Position numbers and translations under genes: made by a program | Notes under the pieces: generated by a model | Seen by the model: only the letters and a program-made list of their open reading frames with translations | Told to the model about the DNA's origin: nothing | Database searches by the model: none | Shown here: positions 46,851-57,812 of the stretch, in pieces | Layout: every line of letters starts with the position of its first letter | Numbering within the stretch: position 1 is the first letter of the stretch | NCBI RefSeq assembly: GCF_030052815.1 | Contig: NC_079510.1 | Span: 32,813,823 to 32,877,822, forward strand | DNA from: Hevea brasiliensis | Lineage: Eukaryota > Streptophyta > Magnoliopsida > Malpighiales > Euphorbiaceae | Direction: 5' to 3' | Length of the DNA stretch: 64,000 nucleotides

Positions 46851-48296
46851 ATATATCTACAAAGAGGAGGCCTCTGATTATTGAATTACATGAGTTGCTA
46901 GATCAAGGAGTAGAGTTTGAGATCGTATCTGGGTCATTCATATCACATTTTCGAGTTAAACCTATCCTGGTTGATCGAATTAAGGCTGCTCAGAAGAGAG
47001 ATTCTCAATTATGTAGGATTATAGATAGTGTCCATCATGGCCAAGTGCAAGGGTTCATGTTAGATGATGATGGAGTTCTTTGTTATGGCACAAGACTTTG
47101 TGTTCTTAGTGTTGGTGAGTTGAGAAAAGAAATCATGGAGGAGGCACACCATTCCGCTTACACAGTATACCCAGGTTCAACCAAGATGTACAGTGATTTG
47201 AGAGAGCATTATTGGTGGGGTGGCATGAAGAGGGATGTTTCAGACTTTGTTGCTAAGTGTTTAACTTGTCAATAAGTTAAGGCAGAATATCAGAGATCGT
47301 CTGGGTTACTTTAGTCGTTGCCAATTCCCAAGTGGAAGTGGGAGGACATTGCCATGGACTTTGTTGTGGGTTTACCTAGTACACGAGGTGGTTACAATGC
47401 AATCTGGATGATAGTGGATAGATTGACAAAATCTGCTCATTTTCTTCCGGTGAAGACTACATATGACTTTGCTAAACTTGCACAGTTGTATATAGACAAG
47501 ATTGTTAGTCTTTATGGTGTTCCAGTTTCTATTGTCTCTGATCATAGTACTCAGTTTACTTCTCAATTTTGGAAGCAATTCCAAGAAGCTTTGGGAACAC
47601 GAGTAGAATTTTGTACTGCTTTTCACCCCCAAATAGATGGACAGTCAGAAGGACCATACAGACATTAGAGGACATGTTTTGTGCATGTATTATAGATTTT
47701 GGTGGCTGTTGGGATCATCATCTGGCTTTAGTGGAGTTTGCTTATAATAACAGTTATTAGGCAAGTATAGAGATGGCTCCATATGAGGCATTATATGGTC
47801 GAAGGTGTAGGTCACTGATTTGTTGGGATGAAGTTGGAGAAAGAAGGCTTACTAGACCAAAGTTGATACAGTTAACTTCAGAAAAGGTTCGACTAATTCG
47901 TGATAGACTTTTGACTGCTCAAAGAAGATAAAGAAGTTATGCTGACCCTCAGCGTAAAGATGTAGAGTTTATGGTTGGTGATCATGTATTTTTGAGAGTT
48001 TCACTAATGAAAGGAATCATGAGGTTTGGGAAGAAAGGGAAGCTTAGTCCTTGTTTTGTTGGTCCATTTGAAATTTTGGAGAGAATTGGAGCAGTTATTT
48101 ATCGTTTAGCCCTTCCACCTGGTTTTGCACATATACATCCGATTTTCCATATTTCTATACTAAGGAAGTTGCTTTGGTCAAAGTCTTGTGGCATAATCAC
48201 TCAATTAGTGAGGCCACATGGGAGGCAAAATCTGAAATGTGACCTAAATATCCTCACTTATTTGATTCTTTATGTTAGAATTTTGTCTGTTTAAAT
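46851..48296 (+). pseudogene. Integrase and chromodomain-like remnant of element E
   Basis: Zinc-binding region: [18 protein letters not shown] and KCLTCQ at about 47145-47272. Core: IAMDFVVGLP (first Asp), SDHSTQFTSQF (second Asp, about 47540), then DGQSEG near 47645, where a one-base deletion shifts the frame directly after the catalytic Glu. GPY/F module: FLRVSLMKGIMRFGKKGKL and FVGPFEIL; then HPIFHISILRKL at about 48140. The chromodomain is mostly deleted: directly after LRK the sequence jumps to a VLWHNHS...EATWEAK-like end in a shifted frame (about 48180-48235). Confidence 0.88.
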
Positions 48297-48312
48297 TCAG
48301 GAACTGAATTTC

Positions 48313-48329
48313 TTTTAAGGGGGGAAGTA
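48313..48329 (+). other. Polypurine tract of element E
   Basis: ttttaaggggggaagta immediately precedes the 3' LTR start at 48330. Confidence 0.9.
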
Positions 48330-48660
48330 TGTGGAAATTCAATATTTTATTTATTTATTTATTTTAATTAGCTAATAATATTTTAATATATTTATAAAAA
48401 AGAGAATATTTTATTGGATGGCATACTTATTTATTTAATATATATATATATATATTATTTTTCAAATTAAATATATATTTGTAATTTGAACAACCCAGTT
48501 CAATAATAACTCTTATCCCATCTTATACATAATAAAACTGTTGAAATATATATACCCTAATTACCTCTTTCTGCTAAACTGTGCTCTCAAAAACCTATTT
48601 ATTACCTTCTTTTTCTACCAAATATTCTGAATAGGTATTTTCATCATATTTCATTTATTG

Positions 48661-48712
<52 letters not shown>

Positions 48713-48948
48713 GATATATAATCTGATGTGTGCAGAAAATCTCTAAATTCTTACTACTCTATTCATCACTTTTGATTTTGTTTTCAAGGTAAAAAATTCC
48801 CTTTTTTTGTTAAATAATGAGTGAATTTGATTTTATTTTCTTTCCTTGAATTGTTATAACTACTATAGAAATTCTTTTTTTTTTCTTTGACCATTGGTAT
48901 TGAATTGGGTTTATTATGATTTCTGACAGACAATAACCTTGAATTTAG

Positions 48949-49009
<61 letters not shown>

Positions 49010-50335
49010 TTTATTATTAGTTGATCAATTTTTTTTTATATTTTGGGTATGTAGGAGATTCGAATATTCAATCTTTCAGCTAAATTGTCTCTTTTTCATT
49101 GAATATAACTATTGTTTCAAAAGTTTCAGATGAGTGGTAATTATAGTACATGGCACTATTTTAGTCCCTTTTAAAATTTCTTAGCATTGAATTGTTATTA
49201 AATGAAATTTTAAATTAATATTTTAACAATTATTTTACATGTGATTTTCTAGAGTTTTATTTTATTATTGAATTTTAATCTAATTTTGATTAAATAATAT
49301 ATTTTGTTAATTATCCATGCATTAGAGCCATTAGGATTCCTGGAATAGGCCTTTAATGTCTTTTATAGTGATTGATATCTAATTGTGGAATTTACAAATG
49401 TGTCTTGCAGAATTGATTTGAGATTGATTTGACCTTATTGACTCTCTGAAATTATTAAAATAAATTGATAGAATTGCACTGTCAGTTATTGTTCATTATC
49501 TGAAATTTTTAGGTTGATTTTGATTGATTTATGGAAATTGATTCTCTATTTTGAATTAATACCTGTGCCCAGTATCTGTATCTGCTATCTGATCCCGCCG
49601 TGTGGACTATCACGGTATTAGGTTGCATTATTGAGTCATTCATCATTGCAATTTATGGTTTGTATTAGTATCATATGCATTGAAATCTGTGAAGGAGGAG
49701 GAATGTATCTAATATTTGGTAGCGCGCTTACCATCTGGTCTTTGGTGATGTGGGGTATCATCACTCTGGTGTACTGTACCATAAAATTTTATTAAATGAA
49801 TTCCTTTTATATATATGTTTTATGACATTATTTTATTAATGATTTTGATAGCATGAGCATGATTTTATAGAATAGAAAATTTATAGCAAAATTAATCAAG
49901 TGGCTGTCTGTTCCCGCTTCGTTGTGTGTTGTAATTATCATTCACTGAGCATTAGCTCAAACCATGTTTTCTCTATCTGTTATCTGTTTCAGATTAGCAA
50001 AATTTTACAACTAATCAAAATATTCAGTCATTTTCTAGAGAGGGACAATCTTTGATTTGTTCTCATGGTATGCTCGAATTCATGTTTTCTCGGGCTAATA
50101 AATAGTTTAGTTTATTGAATAGTTTAAGTTTTTATTTAAAATTTGTAGAGACTCCGCAGTTACTTATAGGATATTTATGTTGTTTATTCAGTGTTTTATT
50201 TATTTGGATTTTATCTATATTTATTGGGGTTAGTAAGTGATAATATATTTATTCAAGATACTCTGATAAAGCTTGCATGATTTAAGAATACTTAAATTAT
50301 GCACCGGTTTCGATATAAAAATTTGGGTCGTGACA
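48330..50335 (+). repeat. 3' LTR of element E
   Basis: 2006 bp, TGTGGAAATTC...GTCGTGACA, complete. Preceded by the PPT and followed by ttagc and the RNase H of element D. Confidence 0.94.
48951..49005. repeat. (TA)n microsatellite in the 3' LTR of element E
   Basis: Pair of the tract at 42614-42673; a further tract lies at 48662-48709. The plus-strand frame of repeated Tyr-Ile at 48939 is an artefact of this repeat. Confidence 0.95.
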
Positions 50336-50340
50336 TTAGC

Positions 50341-51660
50341 TACCACATTTTCAGTCCCCTTTCTATCTTTGATTTCAAGGTTGAATTCCTATAGAAGTAG
50401 AATCCACTGGATTAACCTTGGTTTTGCTTCTTTCTTGTTCAGGAGGTACCTAATGGCAGCATAGTCTGTGTAGATGACAACTTTAGAGACAACCAAGTAA
50501 GATCTGAACTTATTAACCGCAAACACAATAGTTAAAAATTCTTTTTCTGTGGTTACGTAGTTGACTTGTGCGTCATCAAGTGTTTTACTGACATAGTAGA
50601 TGGCATGAACTTTCTTGTCCTTTCTTTGTCCAAGCACTGCCCCTACTGTGTAATCACTTGCATCACATATTATTTCGAATGACAACTCCCAATCTAGTGG
50701 TTTCATTATTGGTGCTGAGATAAGGGCTTCTTTTATCCTACAAAAGGCAACAAGGCAACTTTCATCAAAGTCAAAAGGAACATTTTGATTTAGCAAATTA
50801 GTTAATGGCTTACTATTTTGGAGAAGTCCTTGATGAATCTTCTATAGAAGCCTGCATGCCCCAAAAAGCTTTTCACTTCCTTGACTGACGAAGGTGGTGG
50901 CATTTTTTCAATGACCTCTATTTTTACCTTATCCACTTCTATCCCTCTTTCTGAAACTAGGTGGCCCAAGGACTATGCCCTCTCTTATCATGAAATGGCA
51001 CTTTTCCCAATTAAGAAACAGATTTGATTCTTTACATCTTTGAAGCACTTTAGACAGATTAGTTAAACATTCATCAGAACTGGTTCCATAGATAGAAAAG
51101 TCATCCATAAAAACTTCCATTATATTTTCAATATAATCAGAAAAAATGGCCATCATGCATGTTTGAAAAGTTATGAGGGCATTACAAAGACCAAAAGGCA
51201 TTCTTCTATATGTAAATGTTCCATAAGGATAAGTGAATGTGGTCTTCTCTTGGTCTTCAAGGTGAATGGGAATTTGGAAAAATCCAGAATACCCATCTAG
51301 ATAACAGAAATAGGAATGTTTGGCCAGCCTTTCTAACATTTGATCTATAAATGAAAGAGGAAAATGGTCTTTCCTAGTGACACTATTCAATTTTCTATAA
51401 TCAATGCACATTCGCCAACCAGTAACTACCCTAGTAGGGATCAATTCATTATTGTCATTTTTTACCATAGTTGTCCCTCCCTTTTTAGGCACTACATACA
51501 TTGGACTGATCCATTTGCTATCAGATATTAGATATATAATACCTACGTCTAATAGTTTCACAATTTCTTTTTTCACTACCTTTTTCATGTTAGGGTTTAG
51601 TCTCCTTTGGTTTTCAATAGTGAGTTTACTATTCTCTTCCATAGGTATTCTATGCATACA
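50341..51660 (-). pseudogene. pol: Athila reverse transcriptase and RNase H of element D
   Basis: RT begins MHRIPMEENSKLTIENQRRL (51657) and shows GWRMCIDYRKLNSVTRKDHFPL, YSGFFQIPIHLEDQEKTTFT, the catalytic FMDDFSIYG (about 51110; both Asp present) and a frameshift near 50960. RNase [21 protein letters not shown] (about 50680), [37 protein letters not shown] (Asp-His changed to Asp-Tyr). The domain is cut at 50341 by element E just before the conserved ADHLSR motif, which is found on the other side at 42026. Confidence 0.92.
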
Positions 51661-51889
51661 AATGGAAGGGTTGATTCCCTTAAGGTCTTCTATGGTGTAC
51701 CCTATAGACTTGCTATGGGTCCTAAGTTTCCCTAAGAGTTTTTCTTCTTCTACAGAATTTAGACTAGCATTTTAAAATAACAGGATATTTAGAATTAGAG
51801 TCCGAGAATGCATACCTCAGTTTAGAAGGAAGAGGTTTTAATTCTACCTGTTTTGTTTCTTCTTAAAGGCTATTTTTAAGTTGCTCTTC

Positions 51890-52477
51890 TTACAGATTTT
51901 CTACCAGAAGTGCTTGGGCCAAAGGTAGAGGTGGATTTACCTCAAGAAATTCTGCATATGCTGCAATTTTCTTATTCTTATTCTCCACTGTGTGGCCACG
52001 CACTATACAAGCTTTAAGAGGGTCTTTAGGATATCTCTTTTGAAATTCTTCCTCCACTAGCTTCTCTATGATGTCAACCCTTAAACATTCATCAGGTTCA
52101 GACTTTTGCTTCATTGCTTGGAATAGGTTGAATTCTACCTCTTCATCCTCTACTTTGAGAGTTAGATGCCCATTTTTGACGTATATGATTGCTCTAATAG
52201 TTACCAAGAAAGGTCTTCCCAATATTATGGGAATGTGAATATCTTCCTCCATCTCTAAGATAATAAAATCTACAGGAATGAAAAATTTTCCTGCCTTGAT
52301 GAGGATGTTTTCTAGGATGCTAACTGGGTACTTGACAGATTTGTCTACTAATTGCAAGAAAATGGTAGTTGGTCTAAACTCTCCCACATTCAGTTTTTGA
52401 TATATGGACAAGGGCATTAGGCTCACGCTGGCTCCAAGGTCACAGAGGGCTTTATCAATATTTATATTGCCAATCAA
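51890..52477 (-). pseudogene. Athila protease domain of element D
   Basis: A 195-codon open stretch. The active site reads KALCDLGASVSLMPLSIYQKL at about 52450-52390: Athila proteases have A-L-(C/A)-D-L-G-A-S-V-(S/N)-L-M-P, so this is intact. Downstream VDFIILEMEEDIHIPIILGRPFL is the expected flap and ILGRPFL segment. It is one of the longest continuous open frames in the window, though gag and RT around it are broken. Confidence 0.9.
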
Positions 52478-52689
52478 GTATGGTATGGAGAAGCTTCCAG
52501 AATCTTTTAATTTTGGAGGCAGCTTGTTCTGTAGGATGGCATTACATTCTTCTGTTAAAGCAACTGTCTTATAGTCCTCCAGTCTCCTTTTCTTGGAAAG
52601 GATTTCCTTTAGAAATTTTGACTAAGAGGGCATCTGAGATAATTCTTCTATAAAAGGAATATTGATGTAGAGCTTCTGCAAAACCTCTA

Positions 52690-54371
52690 AAAATTTCCCA
52701 AACTAGTTGTCAAATTTAGCTTTCTGGAATCTCTGAGGAAAAGGTAAGGGGGGCTGTTAAGGTTCTGGCATATTCTTTTTCTTCTTTTCCCCCTCTTCTT
52801 TGCTTTTCTCAACTTGTTTCTCTTCTTCCTCTTCTTGAATGTCAGGATTTCTAGGAGTTTCTTCCTTTTGTTTTTGCTTTTATTCTGATTCTTGTAATGT
52901 TCTCCCAATCCTCAATGTGATAGCTTTGCAATGTTCCTTGGGATTCATCTCAGGTTGACCAGGTAATTTTCCACCTTTTTTGCTTGAAGAACTGGCCTGC
53001 TGAGCGATCTGATTTTCAAGCATTTTATTATGGGAGGCCAGTTGATCCACTCTAGAAGTTAGTTACTTGATCATCTCATTTTGCTGTTGCTGTGCTGCTA
53101 AAAAGCTCTCCATTATGGACTCTATAGTCAACTTTAATTCTACCTGTTGAGGTTGAGGGAGTGGTGGTTGTTGTTGCACCAAATTTTATCTTCTGTTATG
53201 GAAACCTGATAGTGGTGGCCTATATCCTTGCTGTTTGTTTATGGGTTGGTTCTAAGAATTCTGCGCGTTAGACTATGAGAAGTTTGATTGGTTCCTCCAT
53301 CCAAGGTTATATGTGTTGGAATATGGGTTATTGACCTACCTGATTGAAGTTCCCTCCATTGTTCACATAGTTTAGCTGTTCTGTGGAAGGCTCGCTGTAA
53401 AAACTGCATTCTAAAGTTATATGACCTCCTCCACAGCTATCACAGAATTGGTTACTTGCTCCTATTACATTGGCCTGCATTATGTCAAGTCTTTTGGTGA
53501 GTTGGTCAAACTGAGCGTTAATCATGTTGAGAGCATCCAATTTTAGGACCCTTACTATTCTTCTTGCATCTCCCTTTTCATTTGATCACTCAAAGTTATG
53601 GTATGCAACCCTTTCCAGTAATTCCAAAGCTTCAGTCATTGTTTTCTCCATAAGATCTCCTCCTGCTGCTGAATCAACTAAACTCCTTGTGGATGGTAGC
53701 AAACCATTGTAGAAATTCTGGACAAGGAGCTAATCTGCTATGCCATGGTGGGGATATTCCCTTTGAAGGTCTTTGTATCTCTCCCATACATCATAGAGTG
53801 ACTCTCCTTCCTTTTGTCTGAAGGTGTTCAGTTCTAACCTCAATTTTGCGATTTTTATAGGTGGGAAGTGCATTGCTAGGAAGGCTTGTGAAAGACCTTC
53901 CCAATTAGTGAAAGTACTAGCTGGTTGAGAGAGCAACCACTTCCTTGCTTTATCTTTTAATGAGAATGGGAATGCTCAGAGTCAAATGGCTTGATTAGAG
54001 ACTCCATTCATCTTGAAAGTATCGCATAGAGCGAGAAACAACTGTAGGTGATAGTGTGGATCCTCCATAGGTGAGCCTCCAAACTGAGTTTTCTGGATCA
54101 TCTGAAGCCATGCTGGTTTGAGTTTAAAATTATTGGCCTCGATTATAGTCCTAGTGATACCAGACTAGAATCCTTGAATATTAGGGGCTCCATAGTCCCT
54201 CAGGGATCTTTGCCTATTATTGTTGTTATCAGCCATAACTGAACCTTTAATAGCTTTAGGTTTGGGTTGTGGCTCTTGATTTCTTCTTCCTCTCCTGATG
54301 GCTCTCAGAGTCTTATCTATTTTAGGATCCAATTCTAGCAATTCTTCTTCAGGTTTGGTTGTTCTGGTCAT
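52690..54371 (-). pseudogene. gag: Athila gag of element D
   Basis: Start ATG at 54371 (MTRTTKPEEELLELDPKID). The Retrotrans_gag core is readable: FKLKPAWLQMIQ (about 54130), EDPHYHLQLFL, then after stops WLLSQPASTFTNWEGLSQAFL (about 53930) and FRQKEGESLYDVWERYKDL (about 53820). Near 53440 a lone cysteine motif reads CDSCGGGHITLEC, the Athila zinc knuckle. The C-terminal part (52908-52690) is lysine-rich. Stops lie at 54165, 53995 and 53728. It would package the RNA in an active element. Confidence 0.88.
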
Positions 54372-54480
54372 ATACTAATTTTTGTACCTGAAAGAAGAAA
54401 AACATAAGTTAATATAAAATAAAAAGAGAAATAAATATTTAAATCAGCTAAATTGCCTATCGTCTAATTTTACTAAACTC

Positions 54481-54502
54481 TTCAGCAATGGTGCCAAAAA
54501 CT
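54481..54502 (-). other. Primer-binding site of element D (Athila type)
   Basis: On the minus strand AGTTTTTGGCACCATTGCTG follows the LTR end CAAACA. Athila elements have AGTTTTTGGCGCCGTTGCCG here; the CG pairs are replaced by CA/TG-type changes, as expected from decay of methylated CpG. Confidence 0.85.
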
Positions 54503-56131
54503 TGTTTGCCTAGTTTTACGACCACCGCAAGTGCACAGATCATTAACAAGTAATAAAGTAATGAGTAGAGTATCGTTCCTACGAGGAGTTATAGGCGTAA
54601 GTACTAAACTACATAACAATCTTAACTGTTTAAACTATCGAAAGTTATAAGAGGGTAATTTCTAAACTAAGAAGAATAACTGTTGAGAATAAAAAAAAGT
54701 GAATCTGGAAATTTAAAGAGAATTCTAATTATGTGAATAATTCTGGAATTTTAAATTTCACACCTTAACCTTGTTGCAGTTTTAATCTTGTTTTATCAAT
54801 GGATTGAGTGTCTGTTTGTTTGATGGAAATTAATCCTAAGGTATCCTAGATCCTCTCTCAAGGTATCTAAGGTATATTTCAATTAGAGCCAAACCCTACT
54901 TTCATTGGTGATTAGTCCTAATCAAAACCTTTTGAAATCTATGATTAATTTTGGAACTCCACAAAGGTTATTGGCCTATCTCTAGGTTAGATTTCCTAAG
55001 TTTGATATCTTGATTTTCTAATACTAATCTTCACCTCTCAGTTCATCAACTAGTATCTTAGATCATGACTAGGTGGGTACCAACATATAGCATGCATTAA
55101 GAACACAAGAGATTGAATCAAAGAACAAAGCTCAATTCCATTAAATAAACTCAATATATATCCATAACAAAAGTCAAGAATGCTACTTTCTAAATTCTAG
55201 AATTTAAGGAGTTACTCACTCATGGTGAGTTTAACAAAGATAATGTAATAAAAGTAAAAGCACATAAAATCAATCTGAAGGCTAAAAACAAAAGAACCGA
55301 GGGAAGATTCTGCAGTAGTGAACTTGTGAAACTTTGCTGAGAAGTCTGTCCTTAACACTAATGTGATCCTTCTTCAAGATGGCTAGGGTTCCTTAGGAAG
55401 GCTTTTCTCAAAACTCTTCCCTTTGTGTGTGTATGTAGTAGTATCTCCAAACTCTTTTTTTTTTTTTTATGTTTTATACTAGCCTCCCTTTATATTAAGT
55501 GTCCTAGAGTTAAGTTTTAAAGTCCTAAGGGCATTAGAAGTCCAATTGATGTGCCAAAATAGGAGTTGGAGTTAGATTTAGAAAGTTGCTAAAATGTAAT
55601 ACATGGCTCATGTGTCATTACACGGCCTGGGGTGTGTAACTTATTGGAATTGATGGCCTCTTTTCGGATGGGGGGCAATAAGTTACACGGGTCTTGGATG
55701 CTTACACAGGTTAACTTACATGGCTTATGTACTTGTGTATGCTCCATTTACTTCTTTAAGCCTTGGTGACAGAAAATTACATGGGTCTCTTGAAGGTCAC
55801 ATGGCCCGTGTACTGTGGCTTTTCTGCAACTTCTTCAAGTCTCGCCAGGCAGGAAGTTACACGGGCCTGGAATTGTATTTACATGACCCGTGTAAAGTGT
55901 ATCAGCAACTTGCCTTGCTTCTTAAGTTCTTCTAAGCTTCCTTCTTTGCTCTTATGCTTTGAATTTCCTTCAGAACACCTAAAAATATGCAAAAAATATA
56001 GATTTTAGTGTAGATCAATGAAATTTACACAAACTAATGAAATTATCAAATATGCATGCAATTATCTATCTAAATACCATGAAATATTATACAATTGAGC
56101 TTAAAAACATCTATATAAGACAAGTGTATCA
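54503..56131 (-). repeat. 5' LTR of element D
   Basis: 1629 bp, + strand TGTTTGCCTAG...GTGTATCA, partner of 32060-33697. Followed by taacc and the resumed gag of element C. Confidence 0.95.
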
Positions 56132-56136
56132 TAACC

Positions 56137-57580
56137 CAGTCAGTTGCTATGAAGCCACCCTTTCCATGTTATGACACTCCCTAGACATGTAACCCTCCTG
56201 ACCACATCTATAACATTGGAAAGCTCCAAACCTACAAACTCCTCAATAAGGCTTCCCACATTTGACACAATCAGAGGTATCTGAACTTGAACTAGAGCCG
56301 CCTCCCATCCCAAGGCCTAACTTAGTTCTGTTTTAGAACTTATTCTTCTTTTGCTTCTTGCCAAACTTCCCTCCTTTGTCTTTATTAGTTCTAGAGGAAG
56401 AAATAGTCTGGGTTAGGTGATCAAACCTCCCTGCATCTATAGCTTTAGGAATTGCAAATTGCTCTACTTTTATACTTTTCAGCTTCAGACTCCTTTCGAT
56501 GATAGCCTTAGCCTTCATCTTTCTTACAACATCCACTATGGAATGGAAGCTATGGGTTTCTTCAGCTAAATCAATGAAGAGTATCTAGAGTGCAACCTCT
56601 GAGTGCACCTCTTTGTCTTCTTTTACAGAAGCTCAACAAAGTTATCTATATACTCGTCCACACTCATATCAGCAGTTTGTCTCAACTGTTCAAATTCTAC
56701 TACCTTTAGTTCCCTAGACCTTTCTAGAAAAACCCAATTTATAAACTCTACCACAAATTGAGACTAAGTCATACTATCAACCCTGTCTTTAATATAAGAA
56801 TTGTACCATTGCTTTTCCTTTCTTTATTTTAAGGTAAAGTCGACCATTTAAATGGCCATACTATCGTTGGCATCCAATTCGTCAGCTATCATTTTGACTG
56901 CCCTAATGTACTCAAAAGGATCATCTCCTTCCTAGTACTTAGGAGCATTCGACTTTAAGTAGTCTATCATCTTTACTTTATTTTGACTATTTTCTTCGGT
57001 CTTTTGTGTAGGAACTATTGGAACTGTAGGGGGTGGCAGTGATACTTGCTCTCTTGTGACTCCTTCCATGGGATTTTGAGTTCCCATGGTGGTAAAAGAA
57101 CATTAGAGGTACTACTATGGAGAGTACATGGGATATGGGTTGTACGGTGGGAAGTAAAGTGGGTAGGGCATAAAAAGAGGATATTGGGGGTGCCCATAAA
57201 CCCAGGGTTTCCAAAATTCCCCTATTGCGATATTGATACCCAAACCCATGCTCCAGTCTTGGCTGTTGAGGAGACACAAACTCTGACTCATCTCTTCCTT
57301 CCTTAAAACTATTTTCTCCCATCCTTCCCACATCAGAAGGCTCGAGATTCTCATGCTATTGGGAGAAGCCATAAGAGCTCCTTCTAGCATTTATAGACAT
57401 TCTAGGTGCTTGTGCAGTCTCCCTACTAATTTCAAAGGATCTTCTAGGACCTCTTGAAGATTCTTCCCTTCCACCTCTGCTTGCTCTCTCCCTGACAACA
57501 GGGTTAGCGGGTAATGCTCCCATACCCTCATTCTCGGGTGGAGAGCCAGTCAACCTAGTGGACCATCTTGAACCTTGCAT
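56137..57580 (-). pseudogene. gag: gag of element C, first part (interrupted by element D)
   Basis: Start ATG at 57580 (MQGSRWSTRLTGSPPENEG). A low-complexity Pro/Tyr-rich stretch lies near 57100-57200, followed by a gag core dissolved by frameshifts (about 57000-56600), and a region open at 56536-56333 ending in a lysine-rich tract (KKQKKNKF). Two cysteine clusters follow: CVKCGKPY then CYRCGQEGYMSREC at about 56210-56170; the knuckle histidine is replaced by tyrosine. The remainder of gag lies at 31881-32054, beyond element D. Confidence 0.85.
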
Positions 57581-57794
57581 TTTTGAAAACAAATAATAAG
57601 TGTTGAGCACATAAAAAGTTCATGCACATTCACATGAACACACAACACATAATCAAACATAACATTCATAACATATCATATAAGGACTCAACCCCATTGG
57701 ACATGCATCTTCCTAACTATGCTGGTTGATATACTCCCTGTCACCTCTCTTCTATACCTTTTTTTCTAGCATCTAGGTCCACTCATCTAACCTA

Positions 57795-57808
57795 GAGCTC
57801 TGATACCA
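57795..57808 (-). other. Primer-binding site of element C
   Basis: Minus strand TGGTATCAGAGCTC, tRNA-iMet type, four bases inside the 5' LTR edge at 57813. Confidence 0.93.
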
Positions 57809-57812
57809 ACTT

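Larger units (their letters stand above)
42032..50335 (+). mobile_element. Ty3/gypsy retrotransposon E, Tekay/Del-like, innermost in the nest
   Basis: LTRs at 42032-43872 (right end deleted) and 48330-50335. Flanking 5-mers are tcggc (42027-42031) and ttagc (50336-50340), which differ only at a CpG (CG versus TA). With one copy removed, the RNase H-integrase linker of element D continues in frame. Order on the + strand: LTR, gag with double zinc knuckle, protease, RT, RNase H, integrase, chromodomain-like tail, PPT, LTR. The PBS and the extreme gag N terminus are missing through a deletion that also removed the end of the 5' LTR. Stops and frameshifts throughout. Confidence 0.94.
32060..56131 (-). 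mobile_element. Athila-like Ty3/gypsy retrotransposon D, hosts element E and solo LTR F
   Basis: LTRs at 32060-33697 and 54503-56131, with TG...CA ends and the 5-bp duplication taacc (32055-32059 and 56132-56136). On the minus strand: LTR, PBS related to the tRNA-Asp type of Athila, gag, protease, RT, RNase H, [element E], integrase, [solo LTR F], an additional Athila-type ORF, a repeat-rich 3' region, PPT and LTR. Without E and F it is about 12.6 kb, a normal Athila size. All reading frames are broken. Confidence 0.95.

Noticed and set aside
48939..49133. Frame starting with repeated Tyr-Ile
   Set aside because: It is a translation of the (TA)n microsatellite in the 3' LTR of element E.
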